A stretch of DNA of 10,498 nt from an uncultured Odoribacter sp. GTDB lineage: Bacteria > Bacteroidota > Bacteroidia > Bacteroidales > Marinifilaceae. The stretch is from the NCBI GenBank assembly GCA_900548135.1, contig URJC01000063.1:1-10498 (forward strand), read 5' to 3'. The notes under the pieces were generated by a model, which was not told where the DNA came from, searched no databases, and saw only the letters and a program-made list of their open reading frames with translations. Positions 1 through 6,583 of this stretch are shown here, one piece after another (the first letter of the stretch is position 1; each line of letters begins with the position of its first letter). The position numbers and the translations under genes were made by a program.

Positions 1-633
1 CGTGTCGTTAACATTTCCGCAGATCATAATCCGGCAATTACCTGCGTGTATATATTGATGGTAAAATTGCCGGACTTTATCGGCAGACAAACTGGTGAAA
101 TCTTTATCTGAAATTTGGTTTGCATAAGGATGTTCCGGACCGAATAATAGCTCTGAGAATTTTTTTCTGGTCAGGAAAGCAGTTTTTTCGTTATTGATCC
201 GGAATTCCTGGTGCTTGTTTGTGAGATAGATATCCAGTTCTTTTTCCGGAATGACACTTTCTGTCAGCATTTCAACGAGCATAGTGATGGTTTCCCGGGC
301 ATATTTACAAAGAGAAATCAGACTTAGCTCTGATTTATTTAATCCACAGTAAAAATCAGTATAAGCCCCGTAAAAATCGAATATATCGGCAATTTCTTCT
401 GCTGAATGTAACCGGGTTCCTTCATTTAGCATATTTATGGCGGTAGAGGCTAGCAGAGGCTGAGATTGATAATATACTCCTGCTTCGAAGATAACATCCA
501 TTTTGAAAACATTTTGGGAGGGATCCTGTATGTAGATCACTTCAATGCCATTGTTTAATTTAAAGCATTGATAAGGTAAGAGTACCGGTTCTGATAATGG
601 GACGATATTGGGAATTAGATTACGGTCGGGCAT
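1..633 (-). CDS. M16 peptidase-like protein, inactive partner (C-terminus beyond the window)
   Basis: This is the first 211 residues of an insulinase/MPP-type (M16B) protein; the frame is still open at the left edge. The fold is recognisable from a first strand FKLNNGIEVIYIQDP (24-38), the helix after it, and VRQFYHQYIHAGNCRIMICGNV (187-208), matching the usual VKSFFHRFYAPDNAILAISGNI pattern of the gene just upstream. The zinc-binding HxxEH is absent: aligned on the upstream paralogue, H48/E51/H52 correspond to S63/I66/N67, although a Glu (E143) remains where the third ligand sits. It is therefore probably a non-catalytic subunit that pairs with the active protein, as in MPP and many bacterial M16B pairs. 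The ATG at 633 is the only in-frame start after a stop at 658-660. It lies 33 bp after the active paralogue, so cotranscription is likely. No signal peptide is visible. Confidence 0.88.
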   Translation of the reverse strand, partial: MPDRNLIPNIVPLSEPVLLPYQCFKLNNGIEVIYIQDPSQNVFKMDVIFEAGVYYQSQPLLASTAINMLNEGTRLHSAEEIADIFDFYGAYTDFYCGLNKSELSLISLCKYARETITMLVEMLTESVIPEKELDIYLTNKHQEFRINNEKTAFLTRKKFSELLFGPEHPYANQISDKDFTSLSADKVRQFYHQYIHAGNCRIMICGNVNDT

Positions 634-666
634 ACATTTCGATTTTAAGTGCTTGGGTTATAGACT

Positions 667-1905
667 CTATTTTTTTAAATAGTATAGGGTAGAACAGTTG
701 GAGGGGCTGAATATTGCTTGTGCTGTTGCCTTGATTTTATTGATATCAATTTGTTGATAACATTCAGTTTCTGTATTGATCAGATTGATATCACCTAAAA
801 ATTCAAAAAAAGCCAGATTGCTTGCCTTGCTTTGGTAGTTGATTTCACTATAAGCAATTCGTGCTTCTGTTTTATTGATCACCTTTTGTACTTCATGTTC
901 AGAGATCCGGTCCTGGATAAATTGGTGGATTTCTTCATCAATAGCTGCTTCTGCCTGCTGTATATCTGTCCCTGCGGAAAGTTTGCCGCTGAAAATGAAT
1001 AGTCCGGGATCCGCATCTCCGGAAACATAAGCGTCAATTCCTGAAAATAAACGCTTGTTCTTTATCAGGTTGACATACAATCGGGAAGATTGGCCATTTG
1101 ACAGGATATCAGAAATGATATCACAGGCATAGAAATTCTCACTTTTTCTACCTCCCATGTGAAACACTTTATATATAGCATCTGCAGGTACGTCGTTATC
1201 CGGAACAATGAGCCGCCGTTCTTCGGTTTGCTGAGGCTCAACAGGGATCGGATCTGGAATCAGACCGGCAGGTGCTATGTCATCAAACCATTTTTTGACT
1301 AGTGCTAATGCCTGTTTTTCTTCAATATTGCCACTGATAGCCAGAATAGCATTATCGGGGGCATAGAAGCGATGGAAAAACGATTTTACGTCCTGGAGTG
1401 TCGCCCGTTCGATATGTTCAGGCGAAACACCAATAGTTGCCCAACGGTATGGATGAACCTGATAGGCTAATGGACGGAGTTTTAACCAGATATCCCCATA
1501 AGGATTATTGAGGTAACGTTGTTTGAATTCTTCAGTGACAACCTGTTTTTGAACATCCAGCGAACGTTGTGAGAAATTCAGACCGGCCATTCGGTCTGAT
1601 TCTAACCAAAAAGCTGTTTCCAGGTTTGCCGCCGGTATGGTAATGTAGTAGTTGGTCAGGTCATTGGTGGTGTAAGCATTGCTGTCACCTCCTGCCAATT
1701 GTACATGCCGGTCATAGTCTTCGATGTGTTCTGAGCCGCCGAACATGAGATGTTCGAATAAATGTGCAAATCCGGTCTTGTCTTCCTGTTCGTTGCGTGA
1801 ACCAACTTTGTAGAGTATGTTGACTGAGACAAATGGGGTATTTCTATCTGTATTACAGATGACTGTTAAGCCGTTGTCCAGTATCGTCCGGGTAAAATGA
1901 ATCAT
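667..1905 (-). CDS. M16 family zinc metallopeptidase, catalytic subunit
   Basis: This is a 412-residue M16B (MPP/PqqL-like) peptidase with a complete active site: HLFEH at 48-52 supplies two zinc-binding His and the catalytic Glu (E51), and VVTEEF at 122-127 supplies the third ligand, probably E126. The second domain has the family hallmark GQSSRLYVNL (271-280) and DPGLFIFSG (299-307). About 410-420 residues is normal for a single-chain half-clamshell that must dimerise to form the substrate chamber. The next gene downstream is a homologue without HxxEH, so the functional enzyme is probably a heterodimer of the two. The N-terminus enters the first beta strand directly and shows no signal peptide or lipobox, so a cytoplasmic location is likely; the substrates are probably peptides or small unfolded polypeptides. 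It starts 32 bp after the nitronate monooxygenase-like gene, in what looks like one operon. Confidence 0.93.
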   Translation of the reverse strand: MIHFTRTILDNGLTVICNTDRNTPFVSVNILYKVGSRNEQEDKTGFAHLFEHLMFGGSEHIEDYDRHVQLAGGDSNAYTTNDLTNYYITIPAANLETAFWLESDRMAGLNFSQRSLDVQKQVVTEEFKQRYLNNPYGDIWLKLRPLAYQVHPYRWATIGVSPEHIERATLQDVKSFFHRFYAPDNAILAISGNIEEKQALALVKKWFDDIAPAGLIPDPIPVEPQQTEERRLIVPDNDVPADAIYKVFHMGGRKSENFYACDIISDILSNGQSSRLYVNLIKNKRLFSGIDAYVSGDADPGLFIFSGKLSAGTDIQQAEAAIDEEIHQFIQDRISEHEVQKVINKTEARIAYSEINYQSKASNLAFFEFLGDINLINTETECYQQIDINKIKATAQAIFSPSNCSTLYYLKK

Positions 1906-1937
1906 ATTGTGGTTTTAGAATTCAAATAATCAGACTA

Positions 1938-2888
1938 TTAAAATGTATATTTAGATTGAGTAAGTTCTGTTAGTCGGTCCTGATAGTCTTGTAAAAGGTC
2001 TGTCAGGATTGCTGCAACTGTTTCTTCTTGAATGAGCATGGAAGAGACTTGTCCGATTTCCAGTTCTCCTTCCTGCAGATTTCCCTCAAAAATTCCTTTT
2101 TTAGCCCGTCCTTTTCCAAGGAGTTGGGCTAAATCTTCCGGGCCGGCACCTTGGTTTTCCAAGGTGCTGACTTGCTCATAGAATTCATTTTTTATCAAGC
2201 GGGTAGGAGCTAGTTTTTTTAAAGCTAACATTGTGCCGCCTTCAGGAGTCTCATACACCCGTTGTTTGAATAGGGGATGGGCGGATGATTCTCTGGCAAC
2301 AGCGAACCGGCTTCCGATTTGTACCCCTTCAGCTCCTAAAATCATAGCCGCCAGCATGGCTTTTCCGGAAGCAATACCTCCGGCTGCGATCAAGGGCAGA
2401 GTGCAGTGGGCCGCAACGTTAGGTATTAAAGTCAAAGTGGTCGTTTCTTCACGGCCATTGTGCCCACCTGCCTCAAAACCTTCGGCGACAATGGCATCGC
2501 ATCCTGCTTCTTCACACTTCTGAGCAAACAATGCGCTACTGATGACGTGGGCAACTATCATACCATGGGATTTCAGATAAGAGGTCCATTTTTTAGGACT
2601 ACCTGCTGAAGTAAATACAATTTTGACCTTTTCTTCCACCAGAATGTCCATCAGACGATCAATATCCGGATACATTAAAGGTACATTTACTCCCCAGGGT
2701 TGGGTTGTGGCAGATTTCATTTTCCGGATATGTTCAATCAGTGTTTCACAGTGCATAGAGCCTGCTCCTAGTAAGCCGAGGCCCCCGTTATTACTGACTG
2801 CTGATGCCAAACGCCAGCCGCTGCACCAAACCATTCCTCCTTGTATGATGGGATATTTTATGCCAAATAAGTGTGTGATCCTGTTCAT
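1938..2888 (-). CDS. FMN-dependent nitronate monooxygenase / FabK-like flavoprotein
   Basis: The protein has 316 residues and belongs to the NPD-like TIM-barrel family, which contains nitronate monooxygenases and enoyl-ACP reductase II (FabK). Visible signatures are YPIIQGGMVW (12-21) at the start of the barrel, SNNGGLGLLGAG (32-43), GFEAGGHNG (137-145) with the probable catalytic His143, AAGGIASG (168-175) and GAEGVQIGSRF (185-195), the last two forming the FMN-phosphate site. Length and motif order match the family well. Sequence alone does not separate nitronate oxidation from FabK activity, and fatty-acid synthesis genes are absent nearby, so a broad flavoprotein call is safest. It is the first gene of the probable operon with the two M16 proteins and follows directly after the terminator of the upstream transporter gene. 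The ATG at 2888 gives the normal N-terminus for the family. Confidence 0.88.
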   Translation of the reverse strand: MNRITHLFGIKYPIIQGGMVWCSGWRLASAVSNNGGLGLLGAGSMHCETLIEHIRKMKSATTQPWGVNVPLMYPDIDRLMDILVEEKVKIVFTSAGSPKKWTSYLKSHGMIVAHVISSALFAQKCEEAGCDAIVAEGFEAGGHNGREETTTLTLIPNVAAHCTLPLIAAGGIASGKAMLAAMILGAEGVQIGSRFAVARESSAHPLFKQRVYETPEGGTMLALKKLAPTRLIKNEFYEQVSTLENQGAGPEDLAQLLGKGRAKKGIFEGNLQEGELEIGQVSSMLIQEETVAAILTDLLQDYQDRLTELTQSKYTF

Positions 2889-2938
2889 GTATGATAAGTT
2901 AATGAATTTACAACTTCTTTACGAGATTTACTATTTTT

Positions 2939-2946
2939 ACAAAGCT
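2939..2946 (-). promoter_or_regulatory. Possible -7 promoter box for the flavoprotein/M16 operon
   Basis: On the minus strand these bases read TAGCTTTG, a match to the Bacteroidota -7 element TAnnTTTG. They lie about 50 nt before the ATG at 2888 and immediately after the T-run of the preceding terminator. No good -33 TTTG is seen at the expected 19-nt spacing, so the call rests on the -7 element and its position between a terminator and a start. Confidence 0.4.
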
Positions 2947-2948
2947 AC

Positions 2949-2985
2949 AAAAAAATAGCGGAAATTATATTGTAATTTCCGCTAT
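2949..2985 (-). terminator. Rho-independent terminator of the MFSD1-like transporter gene
   Basis: There is a perfect 13-bp inverted repeat (2955-2967 with 2973-2985) around a 5-nt loop. On the minus strand it is followed by seven T residues (2949-2955 on the complement, one base shared with the stem). It starts about 20 nt after the stop codon at 3005. The plus strand has no T-run after the stem, so it acts leftwards. Confidence 0.85.
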
Positions 2986-3004
2986 CTGTAAGATTATTCT
3001 TGCT

Positions 3005-4441
3005 TTAATCTTTTTGGATATTCGGTAATTCCAAACCATATCCTTTTTTCTTGTCTTCTATTTTTAAGAATAAGCCTAGAATGAAGGCCAATATTCCAAG
3101 ACTGGCAAAAACTAACATGGGAACAGTGTAATTATATTCCAATGGATTAGTGACTCCCGGGTTTGAAGAACGTAATACGGCACCGATGATCATCGGGAAC
3201 GCATACAATCCGATATTCTGAATCCAGAATATAACAGCGTAGGCAGATCCTAGAAGTTTGTTCTCAACTAATTTAGGTACAGAAGGCCATAAAGCTGCAG
3301 GTACCAGGGAAAATGATATACCGAGCAAAATGATGGACAAATAAGCTACTGCAACAGCTATTGCTCCTTCCAATGCTGGCAGAACAAGGGCAAAAACTAA
3401 ATGGCAGATAACCATTAAAATGGCCCCGACCATTAACATGGAAGCTCCTTTCCCTTTTCTGTCCAGAAAGTTGCCTAGCAGAGGGGTAATGGCTGCGGCT
3501 CCCAATGGAAATACAAAAAATACCAAACCGGCTTGTTCTGCTGTATAACCTAAGTTACATTGCAGCATGTTGATAGCATATTTCTGGAAAGGGAAAATGG
3601 CAGAATAGTAAAGTACGCAAAGCAAAGCTACTAACCAGAATACTTTACTGGAAAAGATTTTTCCGAGGTCTTTGATTTGGAAAGGATCATCTTTTTCTTC
3701 ATCGTTTTCTCCCATTTGAAGTTCCAGTTTTTTATCCATAAAAGAATAAACAATAAAGCAGATTAGACCGATAGCCAGTAAGATAACGGCAACAGCAACC
3801 GGGCGGGAAACACTTTCCGGAGAAATTTTGTTGGCCAGGAGTGGGGAACCTAACATCACTACAGCAACTCCGACACGGGCAATTGCCATTTCAACCCCCA
3901 TTGCTAACGCCATTTCTTTACCTTTAAACCATTTCACAATACCCCGGGAAACAGTGATCCCAGCCATTTCAACCCCACAACCGAAAAACATAAAACCGAT
4001 TGCTGACATTTTGGCCGATGCAGGCATTCCGTCATAAAAAGGGGTGATATTCCACCACGATAACGGCAAATTCATGAAATTGTTCATAAAAGTTTCTGCT
4101 CCGCTACCTGTAAATGCATTGCTTACTGCGAAAAAGTTGATACTGGCCCCTGCTAACATAACAGCACCGGACAAAATGGCGGTGAAACGTACTCCCATTT
4201 TGTCAAGAATGATACCTGCAAAGATCAGGAAAAATACAAATACGTTCAAAAAGGTTTCTGAACCGGCATACCGACCGTATGCATCAGGACTCCACCCTTT
4301 TGTATTTTGTAATAATTCCTGTAAAGGAGAGAGGATATCCATAAAAATGTACCCAAAGAACATTGCTCCGGCTAGTAGGACAAGTGCCGTCCAGCGAATA
4401 GCCGGGACGTCTTTCATCAGTGTTTGAATTTTTTCTGTCAT
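3005..4441 (-). CDS. MFS transporter, MFSD1-like / OFA-related
   Basis: This is a 478-residue major facilitator with about 12 membrane helices. Motif A occurs in both halves: ILDKMGVRF (78-86) and NFLDRKGKGA (324-333). A charged cytoplasmic linker rich in D, E and K lies at about 236-262. Two features stand out. The N-terminal half has an extended loop at about 106-142 (Asn-, Trp- and Met-rich) between the third and fourth helices. In the C-terminal half, PAALWPSVPKLV (381-392) followed by LLGSAYAVIFWIQNIGLYA (396-414) resembles the corresponding segment of eukaryotic MFSD1, a lysosomal dipeptide transporter. RGIVKWFKGKEMALAMG (166-182) is the type of segment that leads automated annotation to call such proteins OFA (oxalate/formate antiporter family). 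The substrate is unknown; dipeptides are a hypothesis. The start at 4441 is chosen because an upstream in-frame ATG at 4486 falls inside the putative -7 box and would not be transcribed. Confidence 0.88.
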   Translation of the reverse strand: MTEKIQTLMKDVPAIRWTALVLLAGAMFFGYIFMDILSPLQELLQNTKGWSPDAYGRYAGSETFLNVFVFFLIFAGIILDKMGVRFTAILSGAVMLAGASINFFAVSNAFTGSGAETFMNNFMNLPLSWWNITPFYDGMPASAKMSAIGFMFFGCGVEMAGITVSRGIVKWFKGKEMALAMGVEMAIARVGVAVVMLGSPLLANKISPESVSRPVAVAVILLAIGLICFIVYSFMDKKLELQMGENDEEKDDPFQIKDLGKIFSSKVFWLVALLCVLYYSAIFPFQKYAINMLQCNLGYTAEQAGLVFFVFPLGAAAITPLLGNFLDRKGKGASMLMVGAILMVICHLVFALVLPALEGAIAVAVAYLSIILLGISFSLVPAALWPSVPKLVENKLLGSAYAVIFWIQNIGLYAFPMIIGAVLRSSNPGVTNPLEYNYTVPMLVFASLGILAFILGLFLKIEDKKKGYGLELPNIQKD

Positions 4442-4483
4442 AATTTTGTTATTTAGATTCAAATATTTTCCACGCAACGCTGC

Positions 4484-4491
4484 CAAAGTTA
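4484..4491 (-). promoter_or_regulatory. -7 promoter box for the MFSD1-like transporter; decides its start
   Basis: On the minus strand the bases read TAACTTTG, an exact TAnnTTTG match, about 43 nt before the ATG at 4441. The expected -33 region is T-rich and overlaps the T-run of the preceding terminator, but shows no exact TTTG. The ATG at 4484-4486 lies within this box, which argues against the longer reading frame. Confidence 0.6.
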
Positions 4492-4499
4492 TAAGAAAT

Positions 4500-4531
4500 A
4501 AATATAAAAGAGCCGTTTTTACGACTCTTTT
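4500..4531 (-). terminator. Rho-independent terminator of the AraJ-like permease gene
   Basis: An 11-bp stem (4506-4516 with 4521-4531) closes a 4-nt A-rich loop. It has one mismatch if read as plus-strand RNA but a G-U wobble in minus-strand RNA. On the minus strand the stem runs into TTTTATATTTATTT. It lies about 42 nt after the stop codon at 4574 and directly before the next gene's promoter. Confidence 0.75.
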
Positions 4532-4573
4532 TCAGTTTTTAGCAATTTACCCTCTTAATTATTTTCTTGTTGT

Positions 4574-5710
4574 CTATCGTTCATATTTTTTGAAAAATAT
4601 AGTCTGACAGACAAATCCGCATAAAACTAAAGGAATTCCAAATAGTGCAGGATATTGGTATCCTTGGTGTACAGCAAGCCCTCCAATATATGCTCCTATT
4701 GCATTGCCCAGGTTAAATGCAATTTGTACGCTTCCTGCACCCAGCATTTCTCCCCCTTTGGAATAGCGGATGATAGATACTTGTTGCGGACTGGATATGG
4801 CAAATAGACCAGCCGTACATAAACACATCAGGACAATGGTAAGCCAGGAGAGATGCGAAAAATAAAATATCAGAAGAAGGATAATACATACCATCCCTTG
4901 TGTGGTTGCAGCAACTTTTCCCGGAGTAAAACGGTCAGCCAAACGGCCTCCGACTAGATTCCCAATGACCATTCCCAGGCCTGCCAGTACCATGAGACCA
5001 GTGATACTATCCGGTTTGAAATGGGCGGTATGGGTTAACAGAGGGGTAATGTAACTGTACCAGCAAAATATACCTCCATTACCTAAGGCTGTTGCCAGTA
5101 ATATTAGCCAGGGAGCCGGAGATTTTAGAAAGTGAAATTGTCCTTTTAGACCGGTGTCCGGTAAGCTTTCGACCTGGGGAACCCACCGCCAGATCGAGTA
5201 AAAGATGACGATGCCCCAGCCGGTCACCAGCAGAAATGTTGCACGCCAGGAAATGGTGGTACTGAGAGCTGTCCCCAACGGAACTCCGAATAAATTGGCA
5301 ACTGTCATGCCGGCGACCATGATGGCGACAGCTTCGGAGCCTCTGCCTTTGGCGGCCAGCTTTTCTGCTATAATAGAGGCTACACCGAAATAGGCACCAT
5401 GAGGTAACCCCGATAAAAAACGTCCCAGTAACATGAAGTGGTAATTGGGGGATAAAGCTGCACATAAATTACCAAGCATGATAAATCCCACTAAAGTGAG
5501 TAGAATCTTTTTCAGTGGAAATTTACGTGCCAGGATAAGGGTTGGTGCGCCAACACATACCCCTAAAGCATAAGCCGATATAAAATGGCCGGCTTTGGTG
5601 ATACTGATATTCAGAGCTTGGGCTACATCCGGTAAGATTCCCATCATTACAAATTCTGCAATACCAAGTCCCAAGGTTCCGAAAGATAGGGCTATAAGAC
5701 TTTTTTTCAT
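4574..5710 (-). CDS. MFS efflux permease of the AraJ/DHA1 type
   Basis: This 378-residue inner-membrane transporter has about 12 helices and no large loops, typical of the DHA1 family (AraJ, YdhP and related drug or sugar exporters). Characteristic segments are GLGIAEFVMMGILPDVA (14-30), the motif A position as ARKFPLKK (61-68), GRFLSGLPHGAYFGVASII (96-114), the antiporter-like motif C region GMTVANLFGVPLGT (134-147), and motif A of the second half GGRLADRF (254-261). Such proteins export small molecules in exchange for protons; the substrate cannot be told from sequence, and the AraJ name does not imply arabinose here. The start at 5710 (MKKSLIAL) gives the usual short cytoplasmic N-terminus. 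It is separated by terminators on both sides and is probably monocistronic. No clear promoter match was found; TAACGTTTT near 5725-5733 is one base out of register with the consensus. Confidence 0.9.
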   Translation of the reverse strand: MKKSLIALSFGTLGLGIAEFVMMGILPDVAQALNISITKAGHFISAYALGVCVGAPTLILARKFPLKKILLTLVGFIMLGNLCAALSPNYHFMLLGRFLSGLPHGAYFGVASIIAEKLAAKGRGSEAVAIMVAGMTVANLFGVPLGTALSTTISWRATFLLVTGWGIVIFYSIWRWVPQVESLPDTGLKGQFHFLKSPAPWLILLATALGNGGIFCWYSYITPLLTHTAHFKPDSITGLMVLAGLGMVIGNLVGGRLADRFTPGKVAATTQGMVCIILLLIFYFSHLSWLTIVLMCLCTAGLFAISSPQQVSIIRYSKGGEMLGAGSVQIAFNLGNAIGAYIGGLAVHQGYQYPALFGIPLVLCGFVCQTIFFKKYER

Positions 5711-5749
5711 AATTTAATTCCGAAAACGTTATATACGTATGAAAATCGG

Positions 5750-5786
5750 AAAAGGTCGGAAACAGCCTTTACCGTTCCGACCTTTT
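5750..5786 (-). terminator. Hairpin terminator after rubrerythrin
   Basis: There is a perfect 12-bp stem (5750-5761 with 5775-5786) around a 13-nt loop, 26 nt after the rubrerythrin stop. The outer four base pairs are A-T, so in minus-strand RNA the stem ends in a short U-run and continues CCGAUUUUC. The outward sequence on the plus strand is also T-rich, but no plus-strand gene enters from the left. Confidence 0.7.
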
Positions 5787-5811
5787 GAAGCTTTTTAATG
5801 TTTAGACGTCA

Positions 5812-6384
5812 TTAATAATTATTTTTCTTTGGCTCAAAATAAGCTTGCGGATGTTCACATGCCGGACATTTCATCGGAGCCTTTTTACTCTTGATGACAT
5901 ATCCGCAGTTACGGCACTGCCATTCAATTTCTTCATCCCGTTCAAATACTTTACCTGCTTCTACACGTCCTAATAGAGTGCGGTAGCGTTTTTCATGTTC
6001 TGCTTCTACCTTGGCTATCTGACGGAAAGTATTGGCAATTTGTGGAAATCCTTCTTCATCAGCGATCTTGGCAAATTCTGGGTAAAGTTGATCCCATTCT
6101 TCATTTTCTCCTTCAGCTGCGGCTTTCAGATTTTCGGCAGTTGTACTGATGATACCGGCAGGATAAGAAGCAGTGATCTCTACCATTCCGCCTTCCAGAT
6201 ATTTAAAGAATTTTTTTGCATGCTCTTTTTCTTGCTCAGCAGTTTCCATAAATACACCTGCAATTTGTTCGTAACCTTCTTTCTTGGCTACGCTGGCAAA
6301 AAATGTATAACGGCTTCTGGCTTGTGATTCTCCTGCAAATGATTTTAACAGGTTCTGTTCAGTTTTAGTTCCTTTGATACTCAT
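5812..6384 (-). CDS. rbr: Rubrerythrin
   Basis: This 190-residue cytoplasmic protein reduces hydrogen peroxide with electrons from rubredoxin or NADH-linked partners, protecting anaerobes from oxygen. The N-terminal ferritin-like four-helix bundle carries the full diiron ligand set as judged from the D. vulgaris enzyme: E19 (AGESQARSRY), E52 and H55 (EQEKEH), E93 and E96 (EGENEEW), and E127 and H130 (VEAEHEKRY). The C-terminal rubredoxin-like domain has two CxxC knuckles, C157/C160 (CRNCG) and C173/C176 (CPAC). Length and domain order are those of classical rubrerythrin, and the protein appears intact. It stands alone between its own promoter and terminator. The gene symbol is the conventional one for the family. 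Confidence 0.97.
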   Translation of the reverse strand: MSIKGTKTEQNLLKSFAGESQARSRYTFFASVAKKEGYEQIAGVFMETAEQEKEHAKKFFKYLEGGMVEITASYPAGIISTTAENLKAAAEGENEEWDQLYPEFAKIADEEGFPQIANTFRQIAKVEAEHEKRYRTLLGRVEAGKVFERDEEIEWQCRNCGYVIKSKKAPMKCPACEHPQAYFEPKKNNY

Positions 6385-6442
6385 AACGTTATTGATTAAA
6401 TTGATTTAGCACTTCATTTTTACGTTGCAAGTTTAGTATGAA

Positions 6443-6450
6443 CAAAGATA
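6443..6450 (-). promoter_or_regulatory. rbr: -7 promoter box for rubrerythrin
   Basis: The minus strand reads TATCTTTG, an exact TAnnTTTG match, 58 nt before the ATG at 6384, implying a leader of roughly 50 nt. A TTTG lies only 5 nt upstream and none at the standard 19-nt spacing, so the -33 element is weak or absent. No operator for PerR- or OxyR-type control could be recognised. Confidence 0.55.
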
Positions 6451-6583
6451 GCAAACAAATGGTTTATTTTTATAAAATTATAGTTTTTATTTATATGTAT
6501 TGATTATCTGGTAAATGTGAAAAGGTAGAATGATTATAAATAACGATTAGTCTATACTATCTCTGAAATGATTGCGTGAAAAT

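Noticed and set aside
1..633. Truncated or frameshifted M16 pseudogene
   Set aside because: The frame is open throughout and motifs outside the active site are kept; the missing end is only the window edge, and loss of HxxEH is normal for the partner subunit.
2233..2958. Plus-strand open frames antisense to the flavoprotein gene
   Set aside because: Their translations lack domain character, are rich in Pro/Ser/Ala from reverse-complement codons, and lie fully opposite a well-supported gene.
4442..4486. 15-residue N-terminal extension of the MFSD1-like transporter
   Set aside because: The upstream ATG falls within the TAACTTTG promoter box, before the expected transcription start.
5079..5465. 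128-codon open frame inside the AraJ-like gene on the same strand
   Set aside because: It is in another frame of a clear membrane transporter gene, and its His/Arg/Ser-rich product matches nothing.
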